Source: Sorangium cellulosum (GTDB lineage: Bacteria; Myxococcota_A; Polyangia; Polyangiales; Polyangiaceae). Taken from it: a DNA stretch of 64,000 nt. The stretch's first letter is position 1; every line of letters starts with the position of its first letter. Made by a program: the position numbers and the translations under genes. Under the pieces are notes generated by a model that searched no databases, was not told the DNA's origin, and was given only the letters and a program-made list of their open reading frames with translations. The stretch is from NCBI RefSeq assembly GCF_004135735.1, contig NZ_CP012670.1, positions 496,001 through 560,000 on the forward strand, written 5' to 3'. Below, one piece after another: positions 53,858 to 63,603 of this stretch.

Positions 53858-54900
53858 CAGAACGCGCCCTGGATGCGCACGCCCGCGGGCGTGAGCGTGA
53901 TCGCGGCGCGGCCCGTCCGGGGGGACCCGCGGGCGCCGCTCTCGGCCGCTGGAGCCGGCCCTCCGCGCGCGAGCGTGAGGTACAGCGACACGCCGCCCAT
54001 CACGACCGCCGCCCCGGCGAGCGCGTCCGCGGCGAGCGAGAGCGCCCTGCGCCTGTCGTCGAGCGCCTCGCGCTCCTCCCTCGTCGAGCCGAACGTCTCC
54101 CGCCGGGTCGTGAGCGCGCTCGTCGTCGTGAGGGCGAGCGCGCCGCTGACCCCCGCGCCGGCCGCGAGGATGGCGGTCGCCGCCCAGGGCCACAGGGGGA
54201 CCGCCGGCCCCGCGGCGGAGGCGCCGCCGCGCGCCGGGGTCGTGGACGCCCCCCGGTCGGCGGCGGGGCGCAGCGGCTCGGTGGGACGCGGGCGCGCCGG
54301 CAGGTCGAACCGGATCTCGAGGTGCTCACCGCCGGCGACCTCCACGATGCGCACGGCGGACCGGCCGTCCTTCGAGGCGACGACCCGGCGCCGCCCGGAG
54401 CTGACGGGCACGGGCGCCGCGAGCGGCGTCTTGCCGATCGGCACGTCGTCGATCGCGATCTCCACGCCGCCGGCGTTCGCCGTGAGCTCGAGCGTGCCCA
54501 CGCGGAGCCGTAGCCGCGCGATCTCCGCTTCCACCGCGGCCCTGCGCTCGGCGTTCAGCGCCGCGCCGCCCTGCTCGAGGTACTGCTCGAACGCGCGCAG
54601 CGCCTCGGCGTATTCACCCAGCATGTAATGGACCTGCGCGATGTTGTAGAGGACGCGGTAGTTCGGCGCGAGCTCGTGGGCGCGGCGGAACTCGATGAGC
54701 GCCGGGGCGAAGTCGCCTTCCTGATAGAGCACCACGCCGCGCTGGAACCTGGACGCGGCCTCGGCTTCGCTCGCGGAGACCTCTGGCGCCGCCCTCTCGC
54801 TCCCCGGCTCGGCGGCCGCGCGGCCCGCAGAGAGCGCCGCGCCGGCGGCGACGAGGAGCGCGAGCGCGCGAGAGCGAAATGGAGTCCTGACGTCGGTCAT
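53857..54900 (-). CDS. TPR protein with PEGA-like domain and transmembrane segment
   Basis: 347 residues from ATG 54900. After a signal-like N terminus (ALALLVAAGAALSAGRAAAE), TPR repeats appear (FQRGVVLYQEGDFAPALIEF, VLYNIAQVHYMLGEYAEALR), then a PEGA-like strand region (VEIAIDDVPIGKTPLAAPVP) and hydrophobic segments near 250-320. The family (TPR-PEGA) is very common in myxobacteria, probably on periplasmic surfaces. It is coupled by a 1-bp overlap (TGATG) to the beta-helix lipoprotein. Confidence 0.8.
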   Translation of the reverse strand: MTDVRTPFRSRALALLVAAGAALSAGRAAAEPGSERAAPEVSASEAEAASRFQRGVVLYQEGDFAPALIEFRRAHELAPNYRVLYNIAQVHYMLGEYAEALRAFEQYLEQGGAALNAERRAAVEAEIARLRLRVGTLELTANAGGVEIAIDDVPIGKTPLAAPVPVSSGRRRVVASKDGRSAVRIVEVAGGEHLEIRFDLPARPRPTEPLRPAADRGASTTPARGGASAAGPAVPLWPWAATAILAAGAGVSGALALTTTSALTTRRETFGSTREEREALDDRRRALSLAADALAGAAVVMGGVSLYLTLARGGPAPAAESGARGSPRTGRAAITLTPAGVRIQGAF

Positions 54901-55461
54901 CGCGGTCCGCCGTGGAGGCTGTCGAATCCCTGAATGCGTCCAGCTCCTGACGATCGCGGCGCGGACGCCGCTCATCGCGCCTCGGCCGAGGGCGGGGCGA
55001 TGATCTCGTCCGTACCCGAGTCGGAGGCGACCTTCATGGCGACGCGACTGCAGGAGCGACCATGAACGATGCGCGCGGAGAAGATGCCCTGTGATCGTGA
55101 CCGCGGCGCTGCAGGCATGTTACGTGTGCTGGGCGCCCGGGTCCGGTCGGCGAGCGCCCGCTCGACCCCACGAGGCTCAGCGCTGGCGGCGCGCGCGCGG
55201 CCGGCCTGCCGGGCCGCGCGTGTCGACGCAAGGCGTCGCGGCGCCCGGCCGCGGACGGGCCCCGTCTCGGCCGCCTGGGCGGGCGGCGGAGCACGTGAAC
55301 CGCGGTCAAAATGCTTGCATCCAGCGCGCCGGAGCTGCATTGATCCGTCGATCGCCGCGGCTCACGGGGCCTCGCCCGTGCAACGTGGCGCGGCGCGGTG
55401 CGACAAGGTGGGTCAATCGCCCAGAGAGACCTCGAGTCGAGAACGAGATGGGAGATCCCAG
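54901..55461. other. Divergent gene-free interval, 561 bp
   Basis: It holds promoters for the TPR gene (leftward) and the secreted-protein gene (rightward). Open frames here are Arg-rich shadows. A modestly AT-richer patch (TCAAAATGCTTGCATC) is at about 55305-55320. No repeat or RNA recognised. Confidence 0.5.
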
Positions 55462-56418
55462 GTGAGCACGACCCGATCGTCTCTTGGCACCCTGCTCCTC
55501 ATGCTCTGTCTGGCCACGCCTGCGCTGGCCCAGGAGGCGGAGCGGAGACCCCCCATCACGGACACGCTGAAGGAGCGCTGGGCGAAGACCCAGGGCGGCC
55601 GGTTCGCGATCGAGGTCGACGTCCTCGGCACGTCGCTCGAGGAGCGCATCCCGGGCGCGGGGGTGGACGGGGGCGAGACCGAGGTGGTGGAGTCCAGCCG
55701 GCTCGGCATCACCATCACCGCCGCCGCGCAGTACAAGCTCTTCGCGGGCCTGCACCTCGACCTGGAGATGCCGTTCATCTACGGCGACGTCTCGGGGCGG
55801 CACTCGACCGATCTGTTCGGCGAGCGCTTCTCGAGCACCGGAGAGTACACGAGGTTTCTGCTGGGTAACCCCACGGTCGGGCTCCACTACGCCGGCAACG
55901 TGCTGGGCAGCCTCGCGCTCTTCGGCGGCGTCAGCGGGACGTTCCCGCTCCACCCGGACCCCAGCCTGGGCGTCGAGGTCCCGGCGGTGGCGAACTTCCC
56001 CGCGCGGGCCTACTTCGACGCCCAGCGCGTGCTGCTCGGGCACATGGCCTTCCGGGCGCGCATCGGCACGGAGATACGCATTGGCAAGGTGCTGTACCTC
56101 ACCCACGATCTGGCGGGCCAGATCTTCATCCCGACCGAGGACGACCGGAGCACGAAGACCGTGCTCGAGCAGGGCAACGAGGTCGAGTTTCGCCCGCTCG
56201 GGAGCTTCGGCCTCGGCATGCGTTTTCAGGCGGCGTTCCCGATGTCCTCCAGCAACTCCGCCCAGCTCGCGGCGGAGCCGTTCGTCGCCTGGGAGCCGCC
56301 CGTGAAGGGCTCCTTCACCCGCGTCGGCGCGCTGGTCGCGCTGGACGACGACCTCGGCTTTGGCCTGGATCAAGGGAAGGTCGCCACCATCCGGGTCGCG
56401 CTCGGCAGCAAATGGTAA
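55462..56418 (+). CDS. Secreted protein of unknown function, probable outer-membrane beta-barrel
   Basis: 318 residues from GTG 55462, chosen because it gives a clean signal peptide (LLLMLCLATPALAQ). The body has alternating beta-strand patterns (RLGITITAAAQYKLFAGLHL, LDLEMPFIYGDVSGRHST, MAFRARIGTEIRIGKVLYL) and ends in a strand closing with Trp (ATIRVALGSKW), like many barrel C termini. Barrel function is inferred from pattern only. GGGAGA lies just before the start. Confidence 0.7.
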   Translation: MSTTRSSLGTLLLMLCLATPALAQEAERRPPITDTLKERWAKTQGGRFAIEVDVLGTSLEERIPGAGVDGGETEVVESSRLGITITAAAQYKLFAGLHLDLEMPFIYGDVSGRHSTDLFGERFSSTGEYTRFLLGNPTVGLHYAGNVLGSLALFGGVSGTFPLHPDPSLGVEVPAVANFPARAYFDAQRVLLGHMAFRARIGTEIRIGKVLYLTHDLAGQIFIPTEDDRSTKTVLEQGNEVEFRPLGSFGLGMRFQAAFPMSSSNSAQLAAEPFVAWEPPVKGSFTRVGALVALDDDLGFGLDQGKVATIRVALGSKW

Positions 56419-56461
56419 CGGCGCGAGCCCGAGCGGGGCGAGCGCTCTCCGGTCCCGCGTC

Positions 56462-57232
56462 ATGAGCATGGAATCGATCTCCGACATCTGGATCGGCCGT
56501 CCGCGGCCCAACCCTGCGGCCCGGCTCCGCCTCTTTTGCTTTCCGTACGCGGGCGGGAGCGCGTCGGTGTTCAGCACCTGGCCGCACCAGCTCCCTCCGC
56601 AGGTCGAGCTCTGCGCGGTCCGGCTCCCTGGCCGCGAGGCGCGCATGAGCGAGCCGCCGTTCGCGCGCCTGACGCCGCTCGTCCGGGCGCTCGCGACCGG
56701 GCTCGCGCCCTGGCTGACGAGGCCGTTCGCCTTCTACGGCCACAGCCTCGGCGCGCTGGTGAGCTTCGAGCTCGCGCGGGAGCTGCGCCGCCGGGGCGCC
56801 CCGCTCCCGCGCCGCCTCCTCGTGTCCGGGCGGCGCGCGCCGCACCAGCCCATCATCGCTCCGGCGCACCACCTGCCCGATCCCGAGTTTCTCTCGTGGA
56901 TCCGCGCGCTGGGCGGCACGCCCGAGGAGATCCTGCGCGAGCCGGAGCTGCTGGCGATGTTCCTGCCCATCCTGCGGGCGGACGTGGCCGTCAACGAGGC
57001 CGAGCCGTTCGTGGCCGAGCCCCCGCTCGAGTGCCCCATCTCCGCGTTCGGGGGCCTCGAGGACGACCGCGCGGGCCGCGCCGATCTCGAGGCCTGGCGC
57101 GAGCACACCCGGGGGTCCTTCACGGTCGAGATGTTCCCCGGGGGGCACTTCTTCCTGCGGAGCGCCCGGGATCTGCTCCTGCGGTCGATCTCGGCCCACC
57201 TCGACGACCTGCTGCGCGCGCTTCCGGCGTGA
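56462..57232 (+). CDS. Type II thioesterase
   Basis: 256 residues. Nucleophile Ser95 in [18 protein letters not shown], an Asp near 201-202 (GGLEDDRAG), and His229 in MFPGGHFFL form the alpha/beta hydrolase triad. The opening [20 protein letters not shown] and [14 protein letters not shown] are hallmarks of type II thioesterases, which unblock NRPS/PKS carrier proteins. None of those megasynthases is in the window. The start at 56462 is the first of two Mets (MSMESISD). Confidence 0.92.
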   Translation: MSMESISDIWIGRPRPNPAARLRLFCFPYAGGSASVFSTWPHQLPPQVELCAVRLPGREARMSEPPFARLTPLVRALATGLAPWLTRPFAFYGHSLGALVSFELARELRRRGAPLPRRLLVSGRRAPHQPIIAPAHHLPDPEFLSWIRALGGTPEEILREPELLAMFLPILRADVAVNEAEPFVAEPPLECPISAFGGLEDDRAGRADLEAWREHTRGSFTVEMFPGGHFFLRSARDLLLRSISAHLDDLLRALPA

Positions 57233-57342
57233 CGGCTGGCGGAGCGGCGCCCCGCAACCCGGCGCGGCGGGTGTTGAGCCCGGGGCCGGAGCCATGCAAA
57301 GAAGCAGGGCCCGCAGCGTCCACGCACCCGGAGACCCGAACG

Positions 57343-58989
<1,647 letters not shown>

Positions 58990-59798
58990 GCTCCGCGCGC
59001 CGGGCCGCCCCGCCGGTACGTTGCAGGCGGATCGTGAGCGGCACGACAGGGGGCCGGTCGGGGCGGACGGGGGGGCCGCGAGCCGGAACGAAGGCACGCG
59101 GAGCGGGCCCCGAGGACTGCGAGCATGGTCGAGCTGGAGCGCGCGGACAACGAAGGGATGCTCCCGCCGGGGGAGACATGATGAGAGAGCGCGCGACAGG
59201 GTAATGACGCAGTCCTCGATGGGCTGAAAGGCGCTCTTATGCACAGGGCGGAAACGAATGCTGGGTCTCCTTGGGCGCCCAACAGCCCTGTCTTCTCCGA
59301 GTACGAGGCAGCACCTTTTCGACGTGTCGCCTCCTCGATCCGCGGGCGAGACCGCCGCAAGGAGCGTCGATGCACGAGGCAGCCTGCCCGTGAGCGATGA
59401 CGAGCCCTGCCGCCGCCGCCACGGATTCGCCTCTTCGCCGGCGCCGCGCGCGCCGCGCGGTCGTCGCTGGAGGTGGCGCCCGGCGAGCCGACGCCATCAC
59501 CGCCGCGCGGAGCCCTGTCGTGAAACCACCGTGTAGAATGACGCTGCGACCGAACGCCGGGAGGCCCTGTCGCTCGGTTTCTGTGTGAGCGATTACATGA
59601 TGCGGGTTCGCGCCTCACCGCTGGTCACGTCCTGACATTCCGCTGCTCGGCCGAGATGAAGCGCCGCGCCAGATTGCTGCGATGCGACGATGGAGCGATG
59701 CGGCAAATGTCCCATCTTGCCTCACGGGTTTCCGTATATAAAAGTCTTTGCAAACTCACCGTTAACGGAGTAATTAAGCTCTTATAGCGGGGGATGTC
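58990..59798. other. Gene-free interval of 809 bp
   Basis: No supported gene on either strand: open frames are short, Arg-rich, and lack ribosome sites. The last ~80 bp are markedly AT-rich and carry the promoter-like region listed next. It is the longest gene-free stretch of the window. Confidence 0.55.
59748..59776 (+). promoter_or_regulatory. Promoter-like region with central palindrome, upstream of the third kinase
   Basis: TTGCAA (59748-59753) and TAATTA (59771-59776) are separated by 17 bp, a sigma-70-like layout with imperfect hexamers. Between them sits a perfect 10-bp palindrome, CCGTTAACGG (59759-59768), placed like a repressor site. Confidence 0.5.
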
Positions 59799-61433
59799 GT
59801 GAATGCAGGCGGTCAAATCATCTCTGCAAACAAGCAAGCGAGTAATAGCTTGCTTGGTAGGTACCGCCTGGTTGCAAAGTTGGGTCGCGGTGGGATGGCG
59901 GATGTGTTCCTCGCCGTCTCCCGCGGGCCGGGGTCGTTCAACAAGCTCGTCGTAGTCAAGTGCCTCCGCGTCGGGATGGCGGACGATCCGCGCTACGTCC
60001 TCATGTTCCTGGACGAGGCGAAGCTGTCGGCGCGGCTGAACCACCCGAACGTCGTCCAGACCTACGAGGTCGGGGGCGAGAGCGGCAGTTACTTCATCGT
60101 GATGGAGTACCTGGAGGGCCAGCCGCTCAGGGACATCGTGAGGGCGGTGGTGAGCGGCTGTCCTGGCGCCGCGAGCTTCACCCGCGCGACCTGGATCAGG
60201 ATCATCGTCGAGGCGTTGCGCGGGCTCCATTACGCGCATGAGCTCACGGATTTCGACGGCCGGCTGCTCGGCATCGTGCACCGCGACGTCTCGCCGCACA
60301 ACATCTTCGTCACGTACGACGGGGTGGTGAAGATCGTCGATTTCGGCGTCGCGAAGGCGACGCTCAACGCCTCGCGGACCGAGAACGGCACGTTCAAGGG
60401 GAAGATGGCGTACGCCGCGCCCGAGCAGGCCATGGCGAGCGAGGACGTCGACCGGCGGGCCGACATCTTCGCGATCGGCATCGTGCTCTGGGAGCTCCTG
60501 GCGATGCGCCGGCTGTTCGACGGCGACCATGTCTGCGTGATGCATCAGCTGCTCACGCGGGACATCCCTCGGGTCTCCACCGTCGTGCCGGACATCGACC
60601 CGGCGCTCGATGAGATCGTGGCGCGGGCCCTCCAGCGCGACCCGGATCGGCGGTACGCCACCGCGCAGGAGATGGGCGACGCGCTGGAGAGCTACCTCGC
60701 GGCCTCGGGAGAGGACGTCCGGACGGAGCAGCTCGGCGCTCATGTGCTCGAGATGTTCGCGGAGAGCAGGGCGCTCGTGCGCCAGCAGGTCACGGCGCAG
60801 TTCGAGTACCTGACGTCGCTCGACATCACCGGCGATCTCCCTCGCCCTTCGATGGTGGGCGAGTTCCCCCGCGCCTCGATGGTGATGGGGATGAGCCGGT
60901 CGATGTGGCCCTCCACCACCGGGGCGGGGCTGCCCGTCATCAGCGACCAGAGCCACTCGGGCCCGCAGCAGCGCGAGCCGTCGGCCCCCGAGCCCGACAG
61001 CCTGGGCGCGGCGGTGGGCCGCACCTCGTCGTGGCGGCAGCGCGGGTACCTCGCCTCGGCGCTCGGCGTGGCCGCGCTGGTGGCCGCGGGCATCGGCGGG
61101 ATGATTCACGGCAGCGCGCAGGAAAACGCCCACGCGCAGGCGCAGGCGCAGGCGCAGGCGCAGGAGCGCCTCGAGCCGCCGGTCGACCCGGCGACCCTCG
61201 GGCCGAAGGCCAAGGTGACGATCCAGAGCGACCCCTCGGATGCATACGTGAGCTGGAACGGGAACGTGCTCGGCAAGACGCCGCTCAGCGTGGAGCTACC
61301 TCCGGGGACGCAGATCCTGGTGGTGTCCAGGGCCGGCTGTCACGATGCGACGCTGTATCTGCCGCTGTCCGCGTCGGACGTCCTCGAGCGATCGGTCACG
61401 CTCCGTCCTCACGAGAGCGGGCGACGCCCCTGA
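59799..61433 (+). CDS. Transmembrane Ser/Thr protein kinase, HRDVS type, PEGA domain
   Basis: 544 residues, GTG start. Kinase domain at 20-290: LGRGGMADVFLA (28-39), Lys54, VHRDVSPHNIFV with Asp163 and Ser165, DFG 181-183, and AYAAPEQA. Transmembrane segment at about 416-438. An AQ-repeat (AHAQAQAQAQAQ) from a hexanucleotide repeat leads to a PEGA domain (TIQSDPSDAYVSWNGNVLGK followed by TPLSVELPPG). It is clearly a paralogue of the kinase at 50618. The 5' end of the gene is AT-richer than the rest. Confidence 0.94.
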   Translation: MNAGGQIISANKQASNSLLGRYRLVAKLGRGGMADVFLAVSRGPGSFNKLVVVKCLRVGMADDPRYVLMFLDEAKLSARLNHPNVVQTYEVGGESGSYFIVMEYLEGQPLRDIVRAVVSGCPGAASFTRATWIRIIVEALRGLHYAHELTDFDGRLLGIVHRDVSPHNIFVTYDGVVKIVDFGVAKATLNASRTENGTFKGKMAYAAPEQAMASEDVDRRADIFAIGIVLWELLAMRRLFDGDHVCVMHQLLTRDIPRVSTVVPDIDPALDEIVARALQRDPDRRYATAQEMGDALESYLAASGEDVRTEQLGAHVLEMFAESRALVRQQVTAQFEYLTSLDITGDLPRPSMVGEFPRASMVMGMSRSMWPSTTGAGLPVISDQSHSGPQQREPSAPEPDSLGAAVGRTSSWRQRGYLASALGVAALVAAGIGGMIHGSAQENAHAQAQAQAQAQERLEPPVDPATLGPKAKVTIQSDPSDAYVSWNGNVLGKTPLSVELPPGTQILVVSRAGCHDATLYLPLSASDVLERSVTLRPHESGRRP

Positions 61434-61489
61434 AGCAGGGCGCCCGCACCCGGAGCGCGGCGCCGGCCGGTGGCCGTCGAGGGGCGCGC

Positions 61490-61984
61490 TCACTCCAGGT
61501 TGATCAGGCCGCAGCCGATGCGGCCACCCGCGTCCGGATCGGCGGCCGCGTGCACGACGATCGAGAACTGGGTCACGTCCGTGGCGCCGGCGTCCCCGAT
61601 GGTCCAGACGTCGGTCGGGCGCGTGATCGTCTGCGTGCCCTGGCCGCTCGCGTCGCAGGTGAAGCTGCCGAGCCCTTCCCCGTTGGGGATCCAGTGGCCG
61701 CCTGCGGCATCCCCGTTCTCATCGCAGCTCTTGTTCGCGTGGAGATGAGCGGAGTGCTCGCCAGCAGGGCAGCCCTCCAGCGTGAGGGTGAGCGTCACCT
61801 CGTCTCCGGTCTGCGTGAAGGTCGCCGTGCCGCTCAGCGGGCTGGAGTTCATCCCCTGGATCTGCGCCTCGGCGCGCGCGGGGGTCGTGGTCGATTCAGA
61901 GGGCGATTCGCCGTCGTCGCCGCAGGCCGACAGCAGAGCACCCGCGCCAAGGGCCACCAAAGAGAGCTTCAACCACCGTGACAT
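61490..61984 (-). CDS. Cu/Zn superoxide dismutase-like lipoprotein lacking zinc ligands
   Basis: 164 residues from ATG 61984. Signal and lipobox end at Cys21 (GALLSAC). The copper ligands are present as His80/His82 (HSAHLHANKSC), His97 (AAGGHWIPN) and His145 (IVVHAAADP), and Arg155 and the Cys87/Cys158 pair fit the SOD disulfide and active-site Arg (GGRIGCGLI). The zinc loop is shortened: no His occurs between 97 and 145, so the equivalents of the two later zinc His are missing. Copper-only SODs are known in fungi; the bacterial role here is inference. Confidence 0.85.
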   Translation of the reverse strand: MSRWLKLSLVALGAGALLSACGDDGESPSESTTTPARAEAQIQGMNSSPLSGTATFTQTGDEVTLTLTLEGCPAGEHSAHLHANKSCDENGDAAGGHWIPNGEGLGSFTCDASGQGTQTITRPTDVWTIGDAGATDVTQFSIVVHAAADPDAGGRIGCGLINLE

Positions 61985-62211
61985 GAGTGTCCTTTCCTGG
62001 CGCGCTCCGAGCGGACAGAGAGTTGCCGCTGGACGCGTCCAAGCGTTCCGGGGCACGAGTACGTCCCAGCGTCGCGTACGTCAAACGAACCCCGGCAGGA
62101 AATTACGTCCTGTGAGACGGGCTACTGTTTGTTTTATGTCTAAGGCGTAAAGTGGGGGCGCTGCTCTCTTTCGGTGCGAGGTGCGTTGTAAGCAGGGTCA
62201 CTATTTGCGCT

Positions 62212-62808
62212 CTATGAGTGCGTTCCCGTCTTGGTGGGAAACAGCGATGGGCAGCCCGTCGATTCCGCCCTGGCGGCGAGGCGAGCGTATTCTCGACCGA
62301 GCCAGTGGAGAAAATCCTGGTTCCACGGGGGGCCGTCGGGCCAGGCGGCGTGGATGCGGTCGGCGAGCTCGAGGTCCCAGTTGCCGTAGAGGTCCACGAG
62401 CGCGTCGTGCGCCTCCCGGCCGGCCAGCGCGGCCGGGTCGCCACGCAGTTCGCCGCCGTGCGCGAAGGCATCGTCGCAGATGTAGTAATTGCAGGTCGCC
62501 GCGCGCCGCCACGGCGGGATGGTGCAGCCCTCGGGACCATGGAAAGCGCACCTCTTTGACGGCGCTTGGCCGTCGCTCCGATGCGGCGCGACGCGGAGGA
62601 TGAGCAGACCGCGCGGGCCGGCGCGCAAGGTGCCTGCCGCCATCTGCTCGAGCAGCCAGCCTGCGCCGCCCAGCGACACGATCCTTCCGATGTCCGACCA
62701 CTCGACGCCCGGCGGGCTCGCGCAGCAGCCGGTCGGCCCCTGCGGGCACGCGCTGCACAACGTCGAGTGTAGCCGCGTGTGCGCGCCCGCGAGCTCCAGC
62801 CGGATCAT
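62212..62808 (-). CDS. Cys-cluster (YkgJ-like) protein
   Basis: 198 residues from ATG 62808; upstream extension would run into a palindromic repeat. Cys-rich clusters: LCSACPQGPTGCCASPPGVE and KRCAFHGPEGCTIPPWRRAA followed by TCNYYICDDAF. Such CxxC...CC...C clusters resemble YkgJ-type zinc/iron-binding proteins. The C terminus is acidic/aromatic (ALVDLYGNWDLELADRIHAA). Function unknown. Confidence 0.75.
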   Translation of the reverse strand: MIRLELAGAHTRLHSTLCSACPQGPTGCCASPPGVEWSDIGRIVSLGGAGWLLEQMAAGTLRAGPRGLLILRVAPHRSDGQAPSKRCAFHGPEGCTIPPWRRAATCNYYICDDAFAHGGELRGDPAALAGREAHDALVDLYGNWDLELADRIHAAWPDGPPWNQDFLHWLGREYARLAARAESTGCPSLFPTKTGTHS

Positions 62809-62864
62809 CGCTCCACCGACGCTGGAGGATACCGGCGCGCCCCGCGTCGTCCAGCGCCGGCCTC

Positions 62865-62980
62865 GGGTGGTGGTCACGTTTGGGGTGCTCACCGGAGGGG
62901 CTTGCGTTCCGGCGGGCCCCTTTTATGGCCCGCCTGCACTCCAGCCCCTCCGGTGAGCACCCCAAACGTGACCACCACCC
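62865..62980 (-). repeat. 116-bp palindromic element, copy B
   Basis: Same length and same 29-bp ends as the element at 39006-39121; the reverse complement of this copy matches copy A at 109 of 116 positions. The core is CCTTTTAT, with ggcccgcc arms beside it. It lies 56 bp from the start of the Cys-cluster gene and 71 bp from the DUF1003 gene, which are divergent. Confidence 0.95.
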
Positions 62981-63051
62981 GGCCTCGCGCCCGCCCCCGG
63001 GATCGCGCGGAGCGCGCCGCGGGGACGGAGCTTGCATCCAGGGAGGTCACC

Positions 63052-63603
63052 ATGGATAAGAAGCAGAGTGGCAGCCAGGCGGGATCGAGCGAGTTGAACG
63101 GCCTGGTCCGGCGCAACATCGAGACCCTCACCACCGTGCGCGGGGAGCTGGAGCGGCGGAAGAGCCGTCAAGAGCTGATCGCCGACGCGATCACCCGCTT
63201 CGCGGGGAGCATGACGTTCGTCTATATCCATGCCCTCCTGGTCGGCGGCTGGATCCTCGTGAACCTGGGCGTCGTCCCCGCGATCCGGCCGTTCGACCCC
63301 TTCCCGTTCGTGATGCTGGCGATGATCGCGTCGGTCGAGGCGATCTTCCTGTCCACCTTCGTGCTCATCAGCCAGAACCGGATGCAGGCGCTCGCGGACA
63401 AGAGGGCTGATCTGGATCTCCAGGTCAACCTCCTCGCCGAGCACGAGATCACGCGCCTGATCGGCCTCGTGGACGGCATCGCCCGCCGCCTCGGCGTCAC
63501 CAGCGGACCCGACCAGAGCCTGGAGGAGCTGAAGAAGGATGTCCGGCCGGAGGAGGTGCTCGAGGAGATCGCCCGGGCCGAGCGTGAGAGGCCCCCTACG
63601 TGA
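63052..63603 (+). CDS. DUF1003 membrane protein
   Basis: 183 residues. GGGAGG lies 5 bp before the ATG. Two membrane helices are at about 51-73 (GSMTFVYIHALLVGGWILVN) and 84-106 (PFVMLAMIASVEAIFLSTFV), separated by a short Pro-containing loop, followed by a charged helical tail (LISQNRMQALADKRADLDLQ) that is typical of DUF1003. Function unknown. Confidence 0.9.
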   Translation: MDKKQSGSQAGSSELNGLVRRNIETLTTVRGELERRKSRQELIADAITRFAGSMTFVYIHALLVGGWILVNLGVVPAIRPFDPFPFVMLAMIASVEAIFLSTFVLISQNRMQALADKRADLDLQVNLLAEHEITRLIGLVDGIARRLGVTSGPDQSLEELKKDVRPEEVLEEIARAERERPPT

